64,000 bases of DNA from Nitrospira sp. (GTDB lineage Bacteria > Nitrospirota > Nitrospiria > Nitrospirales > Nitrospiraceae): assembly GCA_024760525.1 (NCBI GenBank), contig CP060499.1, positions 3,431,501-3,495,500 of the forward strand. Direction: 5' to 3'. Numbering within the stretch: position 1 is the stretch's first letter; each line of letters opens with the position of its first letter. This document shows positions 25,067 through 33,359 of this stretch, in pieces. Below the pieces are notes generated by a model that saw only the letters and a program-made list of their open reading frames with translations, searched no databases and had not been told where the DNA came from. The translations under genes and the position numbers were made by a program.

Positions 25067-25858
25067 ATGGACGTTCTTCTGCTGTTCCTCAAAACGATCC
25101 TCCTGCGCCCTTACGTCTTCGTCTTTCTGGCCGCCTTCCTCTTTTCCGCCATCCAATTGATCGGTTGGCCACGCACCTGGCGTTTCTGGCTGATCAGCTG
25201 GGCCACGGCATTCGTCTGTGAGTTTTTATCGACGCGAACCGGCATCCCCTTCGGCTGGTACTTCTACAACGGCTCGACGGTCGGTCAGGAGCTCTACTTT
25301 TCCAACGTGCCGTTCATGGATTCCATCTCCTTCAGTTTTCTTCTCTTCGCGTCCTATTGTGTGGCGCTTGGGCTCCTGCTGCCTCGTGATTCCGCGCCGA
25401 GAATCAAATCTGTTGTGCTGAAACCGCTGTGTTTCGAGGTGGAGGCCCGCACGAGCTGGACCGTTTATGCGCTGACTGCGTTTTTATTCGCCTTTATCGA
25501 CATGGTGATTGATCCGGTCGCCCTGCGTGGCGACCGTTGGTTCTTGGGCAAGATCTACTATTATCCCGACCCAGGTTGGCATTTTGGGGTCCCGTTCGCG
25601 AACTATGTCGGCTGGGCTGTGGTCGGGCTGATTTCGCTGGCGATATATTTCCCACTGGACCGGCGGCTCCCTTCTCTCTCATTACCTCAGTCGATGACGC
25701 AGCGGCTGTTGCTCGGGATCGGACTGTACTATGGAGTCTTGGCCTTTAACCTCGGCATGACGTTTTGGATCGGCGAATCTTTCATGGGAATGAGCGGCGT
25801 GTTGATGCACCTGCCTGTCTTGACCATTCTGATCTTGCGTCTCACCCGTGCCAACTAA
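25067..25858 (+). CDS. cruF: CruF-like carotenoid biosynthesis membrane protein
   Basis: 263 aa, about seven membrane helices. The pattern EFLSTRTGIPFGWYFYN, then VPFMDSISFSFL and IDMVIDPVALRGDRW followed by YYYPDPGWHFGVPFANYVGW, is that of the CruF/bisanhydrobacterioruberin hydratase family (DUF422). Members hydrate the terminal double bond of carotenoid end groups (1',2'-hydration). The gene follows hpnA by 41 bases on the same strand, suggesting one isoprenoid-lipid operon. The actual carotenoid is unknown because phytoene synthase and desaturase genes are not in the window. Confidence 0.85.
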   Translation: MDVLLLFLKTILLRPYVFVFLAAFLFSAIQLIGWPRTWRFWLISWATAFVCEFLSTRTGIPFGWYFYNGSTVGQELYFSNVPFMDSISFSFLLFASYCVALGLLLPRDSAPRIKSVVLKPLCFEVEARTSWTVYALTAFLFAFIDMVIDPVALRGDRWFLGKIYYYPDPGWHFGVPFANYVGWAVVGLISLAIYFPLDRRLPSLSLPQSMTQRLLLGIGLYYGVLAFNLGMTFWIGESFMGMSGVLMHLPVLTILILRLTRAN

Positions 25859-25929
25859 TTCCTCCCACACAACGAATCGGTGGTATTCACTTTGTGGAGT
25901 TTGTATAGTGATCAAAAGGATCTTTTCTT

Positions 25930-26493
25930 ATGCTCAAGATCCTCTTGTCACTACTGGTAATAGTTGGTCTGGTGGCGTTCAGCGGAGCGCTGTGGCTGGG
26001 GTATGATATCTACACGAGTGGCTTCAGCGCCATGGCTGAGCCGCATCCGATAGAGGTCGCCGTGGTTCGGCAATTTCGCCGTTTTACCATTCCAAACGCG
26101 ATCCGCGACAGGCCGAATCCCGTTCCTATAAGTCCGGCGGTGTTGAGTGAAGGGCTCGATCATTTCGCCGACCATTGCGCCGGCTGCCATGCCAATGACG
26201 GCAGCGGGGAGACTCAGATCGGTAAGAACGTGCATCCAAGGGTACCGGACTTGCGTCGCCAAGAGATTCAATCGATGTCCGACGGAGAACTGTTCTTCAC
26301 AATCCACAACGGCATCCGCTTCACCGCCATGCCGGCCTGGGGAGAAGGCGACATCGATCACGACAGAGGGAGTTGGAAGCTCGTGCATTTCATTCGGCAT
26401 CTGCCGCAGCTGAGCCACAAGGAACTGGATCGCATGCAGTCATTGAACCCCAAAGCGCCCCACCAAGGTGAAAGCGGCGAACACCATCACTAG
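25930..26493 (+). CDS. Membrane-anchored class I cytochrome c
   Basis: 187 aa. An uncleaved N-terminal helix (residues ~4-25) is followed by a periplasmic domain with one heme site, CAGCH (C83-H87), and a distal Met in RFTAMPAWGEG. The C-terminus ends in a short His stretch. It is a single-heme mobile or anchored electron carrier of the CccA type. The SD (AAAAGGA) lies inside a small hairpin AAAAG-GAT-CTTTT just before the ATG, which could modulate translation. The next gene starts ten bases after the stop, so they are co-transcribed. Redox partner unknown. Confidence 0.87.
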   Translation: MLKILLSLLVIVGLVAFSGALWLGYDIYTSGFSAMAEPHPIEVAVVRQFRRFTIPNAIRDRPNPVPISPAVLSEGLDHFADHCAGCHANDGSGETQIGKNVHPRVPDLRRQEIQSMSDGELFFTIHNGIRFTAMPAWGEGDIDHDRGSWKLVHFIRHLPQLSHKELDRMQSLNPKAPHQGESGEHHH

Positions 26494-26502
26494 ACGTCGA
26501 TT

Positions 26503-26847
26503 ATGTTAAAGAATTATGATGACCTGGTAAAAGGCTGCATGATCCTGATGGCAGCGTGCCTGTTGCCTGCCGCCGTCATGGCTGCCGGCACAGATATTCA
26601 TGTGTTAGGCATCGTCACGGCTATCGATGCGAAACACATCGAAGTCAAGACAGCTAAGGGGCCGATCGTCTCAGTTCTGCTCAATAAGCAAGTGAGGTTC
26701 AAGAACAAGAGTAACCCGAAATCGACCGACTCACCCACGGTGGGCGACCGTGTGATCATTGAGGCGTCAAAAGACGACAAGACCAAGAAGGTGACTGCAA
26801 CGGTCGTTCATTATTCACCAGGAAGGACCGCGTCACCAGCAAGGTAG
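26503..26847 (+). CDS. Small secreted DUF5666-like protein
   Basis: 114 aa. It has a signal peptide with core MILMAACLLPAAVMA, then a small beta-barrel-like domain: GIVTAIDAKHIEVKTAKG, VSVLLNKQVRFKN, TVGDRVIIEASKDD. This rhythm (G-x-V-x-x-I-D, then VGDRV) is typical of DUF5666 periplasmic proteins, which have an OB-like fold and often accompany metal or cytochrome genes. Lys-rich mature chain. Ten bases downstream of the cytochrome c gene and three bases before the next gene. Confidence 0.7.
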   Translation: MLKNYDDLVKGCMILMAACLLPAAVMAAGTDIHVLGIVTAIDAKHIEVKTAKGPIVSVLLNKQVRFKNKSNPKSTDSPTVGDRVIIEASKDDKTKKVTATVVHYSPGRTASPAR

Positions 26848-26850
26848 CCG

Positions 26851-27318
26851 ATGCCTACCCTCCGTTTTGCAAGAGCTGTCCACGAATCGCCGTTCCACGG
26901 CGGCGTGCGCACCGCCCTCATGCGCGTGTTGATCACCGGCATCGCGGTATTTCTTGCTATTTCGACGATCCCTGGGTTGGAAGCCGAAAGCCTCACCGCC
27001 GGCATCGCGGCCGTGTTGGTCCTCACGTTCCTGAACGTGATCCTCCGTCCGATCCTCTTTCTCCTCACCCTACCCTTGATCGTCTTTACCCTCGGGCTGT
27101 TTCTCGTGGTCCTGAACGCGCTCCTGCTCCAATTGACCGCGTACTTCGTGAAAGGGTTCACTGTCTCGGGATTCTGGCCCGCCGTCGGCGGTGCCCTGGT
27201 GATCAGCCTGGTCACCACCATCCTCAACAGTTGGACGGTTGACCGCCATCATCCTTTTGAACCCCAAGAAGTCGAACTGGAACCTCGCCGCCCTCCCAAA
27301 ATCATCAATCCGGACTGA
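26851..27318 (+). CDS. Phage-holin-4 family (YvlD-like) small membrane protein
   Basis: 155 aa, four membrane helices (about residues 25-45, 50-65, 70-95, 105-125). The pattern GIAAVLVLTFLNVILRPILFLLTLPL followed by a TLGLF helix is that of the Phage_holin_4_2 family, which despite the name are chromosomal proteins of unknown function. The C-terminus is short and Pro/Glu-rich. Start three bases after the preceding stop, so it belongs to the cytochrome c unit. Nothing suggests a prophage here. Confidence 0.78.
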   Translation: MPTLRFARAVHESPFHGGVRTALMRVLITGIAVFLAISTIPGLEAESLTAGIAAVLVLTFLNVILRPILFLLTLPLIVFTLGLFLVVLNALLLQLTAYFVKGFTVSGFWPAVGGALVISLVTTILNSWTVDRHHPFEPQEVELEPRRPPKIINPD

Positions 27319-27447
27319 GCGATCTGACGATTTTCAGGGCGATTGGCCGAACAGGGCTTCTCCGTCAGTTCTCAATGGAAGAGCGCCCCTCATTTGTGTT
27401 CCAATTACCGGCGTCTCGTATCGGCGTGGTAACAAGGAGACGATGCT

Positions 27448-27936
27448 GTGATCCGCCAATTCAGTTATGTTTTCCTCGCCGTGGCGCTGGGCGGTCTCTT
27501 CGTTCCGATCGTGCGGGCCGATGAGCGCCCCGCACCAAAGAGTTTGTGGCAAACCGTCCTGACTCCTCCCGCCAACGATCAACCACCGCCACGAAGGCCC
27601 TGGGTGCTCCGCGATCGCGAGATTGCGCTCGACCTCCCACTCCTTCAAGTCGTGAGGGATGCAGGAGCCAGACCTCATCCCAGGATCACCGTTGAACTCT
27701 TTGACAAAGCCAACCCCGAATTGGACATCATCTCCACGGTGTCTCGGATCAACGACACCTCTGTCATCCGTGGCACCCTCAAGCCCCCCTCACAAGGGGA
27801 ATTCACATTTGTGGTCTCGGGCAATCTCCTTATAGGAACTATGCTGATGGGAGACCGGCTCTATAAGACAGAGCACATCGTCAATGGTCGCTTGCGGCTG
27901 CTCGAAATCGATCCCGACAAAATGCCGCCGGAGTGA
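27448..27936 (+). CDS. Secreted protein of unknown function (162 aa)
   Basis: Starts with GTG after an AAGGAG SD. An ATG six bases upstream is out of frame and ends at once. Signal peptide with core SYVFLAVALGGLFVPIVRA. The mature part begins with a Pro-rich linker and then a beta domain (EIALDLPLLQVVRD, HPRITVELFD, FTFVVSGNLLIGTMLMGDRLYKT). This resembles the N-terminal pro-region of some secreted metalloproteases, where such strands form a propeptide, but no protease domain follows, so the match may be structural only. Confidence 0.65.
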   Translation: MIRQFSYVFLAVALGGLFVPIVRADERPAPKSLWQTVLTPPANDQPPPRRPWVLRDREIALDLPLLQVVRDAGARPHPRITVELFDKANPELDIISTVSRINDTSVIRGTLKPPSQGEFTFVVSGNLLIGTMLMGDRLYKTEHIVNGRLRLLEIDPDKMPPE

Positions 27937-28067
27937 GCTCAGGGCATCAGCAAAAAGAAAACCGTATGGCTGCCGGTGTTGACCCAGACTTCGAGATCAC
28001 GACGCTGCAATAACCGTGGCCGCCAGAGTCTGCCTGTTGTTCCGGTTCTGAGAGAGAGTAGCTATTC

Positions 28068-29933
28068 ATGAACGTTCCGGCTACAATGCGTTCGCTTACA
28101 TTTGAACGTATGACCACGTCGCCTCCTCAAGCAAAGCCGGCACCGGAGACTCATCTTCAACGGACGTTGAATTCCGCGCTGAACGACATCGGAACCGATT
28201 CGGCGTTGGCGGCAATCTTCCACCAAGAAAATGGACCGCTTGTCGAGCATGCTTCGCGCGGGTTCACGCCCAGAGATGTCCAGGCGATCCTCCGTACGCT
28301 CTCGACTCAACGGACCGCCGCCTTGACACCGGCTGCTCAGGATCCGGATGGGGGACGCACGGTTCGCCTGCGGCTGATCACCCCCGGTGCAAAGTCTCTG
28401 CTCGTCGTCCCGCTCCGTCATCTCAACCGCGCTTATGGATGTTTGGTCATCGGACGGAAAGAAGGCGCCGCTTTCTCGAAGAAGGATCGATTGCAGCTGG
28501 ACCAGATGTGCGAGAGCATGACCAAAGCGCTGGACCGCGAAGGTCTCTTCAACACCAACGTGGTGTTGAGCCGTCCCTACGTCGCCCAAGAACCGCCACC
28601 CCCGCAGCAAACCGGCGCGGAACTGTTTCCGCCGATGATCAAGCACTTTTCCCCGGAACTTCAAGAAAAGATCGAAACGGTCCTGGCTGAAGCTCATCAA
28701 TATGTGGCCTATGACCGTGCCTGGGCTTGCTACTACGATCCATTGGCGGGAAACGTCGAGGTATTGGGCATCGTCGGAGACGGGAAGGGAGATCAGAAAG
28801 ACGCCAAGAAAGAGTTGAAACCGGGCCAGCGCCTCACCTTGGATAGTTCGGCGGCAGGATGGGCCGTCCGCCATCGGAAACCGCGGGTGGATCACGACCT
28901 GGCCTCCACTCAGGGCCGCTTTCTCGATCACAAACATCTCTTCAAGGACCGGTTTCAGTCGTCGCTCGTCATTCCCTTTTTCGTCAAGGGTCAGGTCGGC
29001 GGAACCTTTACGCTGGGAGCGAAGGACCCGCAACGGTATCAAACCACCGATGCTCGTACGCTGGAGCCCATCATTCTCAAACTTGCAGAACTATTACAGA
29101 CACCGGCACCGCAGGCTGCCGGTCCTCCCCCGACGGACGAAGTCGGAACGCCGGGGCTCCAACCCGTCCCGGCTGTTCCATCCGAACCCATCATTCGAAA
29201 GCAGGAACGCCAGGCAGCGATCGGCGAGTTCAGCGCATTCTTGGCGACGGAGATCCGAGAACCGCTGGCCTCCATACGGTCGCAACTCGAAGAAGTCACC
29301 GGTGAGGGGATTCTCGACTTCGACCCACAGACACGCGTCGAGAATGCGATGCGCGACTTGATTCGGATTGAAGCGATCCTGAACGAGATCCTCGACTTCG
29401 CAAAACCCCTTGAGCTGAATCGCCATCTGTGCCGCATTCCAGAGGTGCTTGAGAGCGCCTTGGTGGTGGTAGGAACCGATCTGGAAGCAACCCGTATTCA
29501 AGTCACCAAGGATTACGCCAATATCATCGCGCCGGTGCGCGGCGACGAGGCCAAGCTCCAACAGACCTTCCTCAGCATCTTTCGAAATGCGTGCGAGGCC
29601 ATGTCTCCCGGCGGCCATCTCCATATCCAGGTGACGCAACATCGCGCCGGGCGAGGGCTGGAAGTGCAGATTCTCATTAAAAATGACGGAGTGCCCATCC
29701 CGGCTGAAATCGTCGACAAGGTTTTCGAGCCGTTTTTCACCACCAAGAGCTCCGGCATCGGACTGGGTCTTCCCAGCGTCAAGAAAATCATCGAAGAACA
29801 CGGCGGAGCGATCGCGATCGGCAGCGCCGTCGGTGAAGGCACGACGGTCACCATTCGTCTTCCCGGGGTCAGCCGGGGACCGGCGTTTCGGCACCGTGGG
29901 CGCGGCCGGCGTCATCCTCGTCGGCCGAATTGA
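28068..29933 (+). CDS. GAF-domain sensor histidine kinase with a degenerate H-box
   Basis: 621 aa, cytoplasmic. Two GAF-like domains (about 30-165 and 195-345) are joined by a Pro-rich linker to a kinase core. In the dimerisation helix the usual H-E-x-x-N-P is T394-E-I-R-E-P, so the phosphoacceptor His is Thr (codon ACG, not one base from His). The ATP lid is intact: N-box FRNACEAM, G1 box NDGVPI, F-box FEPFFTTKSSGIGLGLP and G2 GEGTTV. It could bind ATP yet not autophosphorylate at the standard site, acting as a scaffold or pseudokinase or using another residue. No response-regulator gene adjoins. Basic C-terminal tail. Confidence 0.83.
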   Translation: MNVPATMRSLTFERMTTSPPQAKPAPETHLQRTLNSALNDIGTDSALAAIFHQENGPLVEHASRGFTPRDVQAILRTLSTQRTAALTPAAQDPDGGRTVRLRLITPGAKSLLVVPLRHLNRAYGCLVIGRKEGAAFSKKDRLQLDQMCESMTKALDREGLFNTNVVLSRPYVAQEPPPPQQTGAELFPPMIKHFSPELQEKIETVLAEAHQYVAYDRAWACYYDPLAGNVEVLGIVGDGKGDQKDAKKELKPGQRLTLDSSAAGWAVRHRKPRVDHDLASTQGRFLDHKHLFKDRFQSSLVIPFFVKGQVGGTFTLGAKDPQRYQTTDARTLEPIILKLAELLQTPAPQAAGPPPTDEVGTPGLQPVPAVPSEPIIRKQERQAAIGEFSAFLATEIREPLASIRSQLEEVTGEGILDFDPQTRVENAMRDLIRIEAILNEILDFAKPLELNRHLCRIPEVLESALVVVGTDLEATRIQVTKDYANIIAPVRGDEAKLQQTFLSIFRNACEAMSPGGHLHIQVTQHRAGRGLEVQILIKNDGVPIPAEIVDKVFEPFFTTKSSGIGLGLPSVKKIIEEHGGAIAIGSAVGEGTTVTIRLPGVSRGPAFRHRGRGRRHPRRPN

Positions 29934-30119
29934 CCTATCCATTCTCGTCTCGTCCTCCCTATTTCGACGCAATGACTCAAACAGGCAAGGGAATACTTGT
30001 GTGGCGTTTGACAGAACGACCATCCGTCGCTATGATTCAGCCCGCATGACTGATCTTCCAATTGAATGTGCAAGCTTCATGATTCACAATCATCGTCATA
30101 GCTCAAAGGGAGAACGGGT

Positions 30120-30488
30120 ATGAAACTTCTTACCGGTGCGGTTGCAACAATCTCCTCAATCCTGCTGGCGTGCTCGATGGCGTCCGCCAACCCGGCGCTG
30201 CTACCCAAACATGAAGGGTATCCTATGAAGAACTCAGGAAGTCCCGTGACCGGCCAGCCGACAGCCAATGATCCCGGTCAAAAGGACGGCCACGGAACGT
30301 CTTCGTTGCTGAAGGCGGCGGAGTTCGACGACAAACATAGCAAGCAGGAACTCATGAAAACCGACAACGCGCGAATTACCGAAGGGCAGGGCGCGGGAAG
30401 GCTTCCGAACGTTCAGGGGCCTCAGATCACGATTGCGCCACCGGTAACATCCGCCACGAAGATCACCGACGATCGTAAGATCGACTAA
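30120..30488 (+). CDS. Small secreted or lipid-anchored protein (122 aa)
   Basis: Signal sequence MKLLTGAVATISSILLAC could end in a lipobox at C18 (LLAC, a non-ideal second position) or be cleaved after ASA. The mature chain is hydrophilic and probably disordered: Gly, Pro, Lys and Asp-rich, with no Cys after C18. SD AAAGGGAGAA precedes the ATG. It is followed by a clear terminator-like hairpin. Not recognised. Confidence 0.62.
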   Translation: MKLLTGAVATISSILLACSMASANPALLPKHEGYPMKNSGSPVTGQPTANDPGQKDGHGTSSLLKAAEFDDKHSKQELMKTDNARITEGQGAGRLPNVQGPQITIAPPVTSATKITDDRKID

Positions 30489-30502
30489 GCTCTCCTCCAA
30501 TG

Positions 30503-30539
30503 AACGGGGGAAGCCCGGCAAAGCAGGACTTCCTCCGTT
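30503..30539 (+). terminator. Probable intrinsic terminator
   Basis: AACGGGGGAAG (30503-30513) pairs with CTTCCTCCGTT (30529-30539) with one G-U pair. Inner CC/GG and GC/GC pairs extend the stem around an AAA loop. A T-rich tract (TCTCGTTTCTTTTC) follows at about 30547-30560. It ends transcription of the small secreted gene 14 bases upstream. Confidence 0.6.
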
Positions 30540-30686
30540 TCAACTCTCTCGTTTCTTTTCAAGTCCCACACCGTTCATCAGCCTGTGTTTCGCCCGGCAG
30601 TCCCATCACCATCCGACAATCTCAGACGGAGGATCCGTGAGAATCAGCATGTAATCTGACCGACACGGCTTGCCAAAGTTGGCTTC

Positions 30687-31727
30687 ATGACGCACTGGTC
30701 GATTGATCGATGCCGCTCCTATTTGAAAATGACGGCCCAACGCGTTCCGGATGTCGCTGCGTGCATCGCTTGGAAACGCGGTCAGGACTGCTGGTCCGGC
30801 ACGGTGGGGTACGGACACACAGAGCTTCCTGCCAATTCGCGTTTTTCCATTTGGAGCATTACAAAAACTCTGACCGCAGCCCTCATCCTCCGGCTGGTGG
30901 CTCGCGGCCGCATCGAGCTTGATTCTCCTTTAGCCGCCTGGCTACCGGAAGTTCCTCACGCAGACCTGATTTCGATCCGCCAGTGCCTTCAGCATACGAG
31001 TGGATGGTCAGACTATGGGGTCCTTCCGGAATATCAGGCGGCCGTCAGGAGGGGAGAGACACCGTGGAGTTTTTCAGAGTTCATGGACCGCGTCCATGCG
31101 GCGAATCTGTTATTTGCGCCAGGCTCCGGCTGGTCATACTCCAATATCGGCTATATGGTTTTGAAGAAATTAGCCGAGACCGCGTGTGAGAAAACTTTTG
31201 CCGATATCCTCAAAGCAGAGGTATGCGACCCTCTCGGTCTTGTTGATACGTCTGTGACCCAAACACGCGAAGATATGCTCGGTCTTACCGTAGGCTATTC
31301 TCTCGACTTGAGCTCTGACGGACAGCCGGTCGATGTCCGGCCTCGCTATGATCCTGGTTGGGCGCCACCTGGATTCGCGGCTTCAACAGCCTCTGAGGTC
31401 GTTCGCTTTTATAATGGTCTCTTTGCGGGAGAACTCCTGCCGGCTCCTCTGCTCGGTGAGATGTGCCGAGTGAAACCGATCGGACATGCCCATCCGTCGT
31501 TTGTCACCCCAAGCTATGGCCTTGGACTCATGGCCGATCCAGACAATCGAGTCGGCCTGCTCTATGGACACAACGGCGCGGGCCCGGGATACGCAGCTTC
31601 GGCTTTCCATATCCGACCCCGAGGGGCGAGACCCGTGACAGTCGCCGTCCTGACGAACGCTGAGAATTGGCAGGAAGTGGAAGCACTGGCCTTGACAGTG
31701 GGTGAAGAATTAGCCACGTTCGGCTAA
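30687..31727 (+). CDS. Serine hydrolase, class C beta-lactamase-related family
   Basis: 346 aa. The catalytic motifs of the beta-lactamase/DD-peptidase clan are present: SxxK at S57-I-T-K60, YxN at Y151-S-N153 and an HNG motif near residue 292 in place of KTG. No signal peptide is visible, so this is probably a cytoplasmic esterase or peptidase-like hydrolase rather than a periplasmic beta-lactamase. Length normal for the EstB-like group. Its last 18 bases overlap the end of the convergent glycosylase gene. Substrate unknown. Confidence 0.83.
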   Translation: MTHWSIDRCRSYLKMTAQRVPDVAACIAWKRGQDCWSGTVGYGHTELPANSRFSIWSITKTLTAALILRLVARGRIELDSPLAAWLPEVPHADLISIRQCLQHTSGWSDYGVLPEYQAAVRRGETPWSFSEFMDRVHAANLLFAPGSGWSYSNIGYMVLKKLAETACEKTFADILKAEVCDPLGLVDTSVTQTREDMLGLTVGYSLDLSSDGQPVDVRPRYDPGWAPPGFAASTASEVVRFYNGLFAGELLPAPLLGEMCRVKPIGHAHPSFVTPSYGLGLMADPDNRVGLLYGHNGAGPGYAASAFHIRPRGARPVTVAVLTNAENWQEVEALALTVGEELATFG

Positions 31728-32249
31728 TCTGAATCGCCACGGTTTTTTCGCCCAATCGCCGGCATACTCGACACCGATTCGAGGGAAGGCTTCCACCTGG
31801 TCGCGAGCAACCCGTGCCCCTCGATCCTCGAACCAGAGTGATCGCCCGTTCGTCATGTCGTGCCGATTCAATGATCGATCGATACCCAGCTCCCGGCAGA
31901 GTTTTCCAGGGCCATCGATCAGCTCACCGTCAACCTCAATCGCTCGAATCAACACGGCGGCAGGAAACTCGACCCGCTCTGTCACGACATTCAGCATGTG
32001 ATACATGCCATAGATGAAGTAGACATAGGCCATTCCTGGAGGGCCGAACAGCACCTCTGTCCTTGCGGTCCTGCCTTTGGAGGCATGGCAGGCTCTGTCC
32101 TGACAACCGACATAGGCCTCCACCTCAATGATTCTGCCGGCAATCCGCCCCGCTCCATTCTCACGTATGAGATACTTACCGACCAGCGACCGCGCGATGG
32201 TCAGCGTGGAACGATCGAAGTATCTCCTCGAGAGGATGGTGTCGGCCAT
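31710..32249 (-). CDS. DNA-3-methyladenine glycosylase (AAG/MPG family)
   Basis: 179 aa. Family blocks: LARSLVGKYL-like start (RSLVGKYLIR), EVEAYVGCQDRACHA with the catalytic Glu and the base-flipping region, then GPPGMAYVYFIYGMYHMLNVVT and AVLIRAIE. It removes alkylated purines such as 3-methyladenine and hypoxanthine from DNA as the first step of base-excision repair. Slightly shorter than the ~200 residues common in the family. It is next to, and probably co-transcribed with, the deoxyhypusine-synthase-like gene 17 bases upstream, although no functional link is evident. Confidence 0.87.
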   Translation of the reverse strand: MADTILSRRYFDRSTLTIARSLVGKYLIRENGAGRIAGRIIEVEAYVGCQDRACHASKGRTARTEVLFGPPGMAYVYFIYGMYHMLNVVTERVEFPAAVLIRAIEVDGELIDGPGKLCRELGIDRSLNRHDMTNGRSLWFEDRGARVARDQVEAFPRIGVEYAGDWAKKPWRFRLAERG

Positions 32250-32266
32250 CTCGGTTTTTCAATTCG

Positions 32267-33244
32267 CTACCACCCGAGGACATACGCGAAGATCAACGGC
32301 GCGACGATCGTGGCGTCGGATTCGATGATGAACTTCGGTGTGTCCACACCCAGTTTTCCCCAGGTGATCTTTTCATTCGGAACGGCGCCGGAATACGATC
32401 CGTAGCTCGTGGTGGAATCGCTGATCTGACAAAAATATCCCCAGAGCGGTACTTGTTCCTTCCGAAGATCTTGACTCAGCATGGGAACGACACAGATCGG
32501 GAAATCACCGGCGATTCCTCCTCCGACTTGGAAGAATCCGAGCGAAGTTTTACCCGTTGCCTTCACATACCATTCGGCCAAGTGCATCATGTATTCGATG
32601 CCGGATCGCACCGTGTTCACGTTCTTGATCGATCCGGTCATGCAGTGCGCCGCATACATATTGCCCAGCGTGGAATCCTCCCAACCGGGAACAAACATCG
32701 GAAGATCCCGCTCCGCAGCCGCGCACATCCAACTGTCGCTGGGGTCGATTTGGTAGTATTCCTTGAGCTTCCCGTCGCGCAAGAGTCGGTACAGAAACTC
32801 ATGAGGGAACGATCGAACGCCGTTCCGATCCGCCGCCGTCCATTCAGTCGCCACTGCGGCCTCAATGCGACGCATTGCTTCCGCTTCCGGGATGCACGTG
32901 TCGGTCACCCGATTCAGGTGCCGATTCAACAAGGCTTGCTCGTCCTGTGCCGTCAGTTCCCGATAGCGGGGAATACGTTCGTAATGTTTCTGCGCGACGA
33001 GGTTGAATAAATCTTCCTCCAGATTGGCGCCTGTGCAGCAAATCGCGTGCACCTTGTCCCGGCGTATCATCTCGGCCAGGGACAAACCCAGCTCGGCCGT
33101 GCTCATCGCGCCTGCCAGAGTCACCAGCATGGCCCCGCCTCGGTCCAAGTGAGCCCGATACGCGTGCGCCGCGTCTTTCATCGCCGCCGCGTTGAAATGT
33201 CGATAATGATGGTCAATGAATTGCGAAATAGATGTCGGTTTCAT
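32267..33244 (-). CDS. Deoxyhypusine synthase-like protein
   Basis: 325 aa. It has the deoxyhypusine synthase fold signatures: MLVTLAGAMSTAELG (NAD-binding Gly/Ser region), ICCTGANLEEDLFN, and near the C-terminus ITWGKLG with the Lys that forms the enzyme-butylamine imine, then ESDATIVAPLIFAYVLG. Bacteria have no eIF5A, so such homologues usually use other amines, for example as homospermidine synthases. Together with the SpeD-like gene at 14.2 kb it points to polyamine chemistry, but they are 18 kb apart. The ATG start is clear. True substrate is not shown by the sequence. Confidence 0.82.
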   Translation of the reverse strand: MKPTSISQFIDHHYRHFNAAAMKDAAHAYRAHLDRGGAMLVTLAGAMSTAELGLSLAEMIRRDKVHAICCTGANLEEDLFNLVAQKHYERIPRYRELTAQDEQALLNRHLNRVTDTCIPEAEAMRRIEAAVATEWTAADRNGVRSFPHEFLYRLLRDGKLKEYYQIDPSDSWMCAAAERDLPMFVPGWEDSTLGNMYAAHCMTGSIKNVNTVRSGIEYMMHLAEWYVKATGKTSLGFFQVGGGIAGDFPICVVPMLSQDLRKEQVPLWGYFCQISDSTTSYGSYSGAVPNEKITWGKLGVDTPKFIIESDATIVAPLIFAYVLGW

Positions 33245-33359
33245 ACAAGGCTCCCTACTGTTGAGACCACAGAGATCACGGATGTATCACAATCCTCACG
33301 GTGCTTCAAATCCCTTCCCCGTTGCAGTTAGACAACAATGTCCCCCCTGATCGAATTCC

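Noticed and set aside
26851..27318. Phage-holin-named protein as a sign of a prophage
   Set aside because: The family is chromosomal and widespread, and no lysin, capsid or integrase gene is present.
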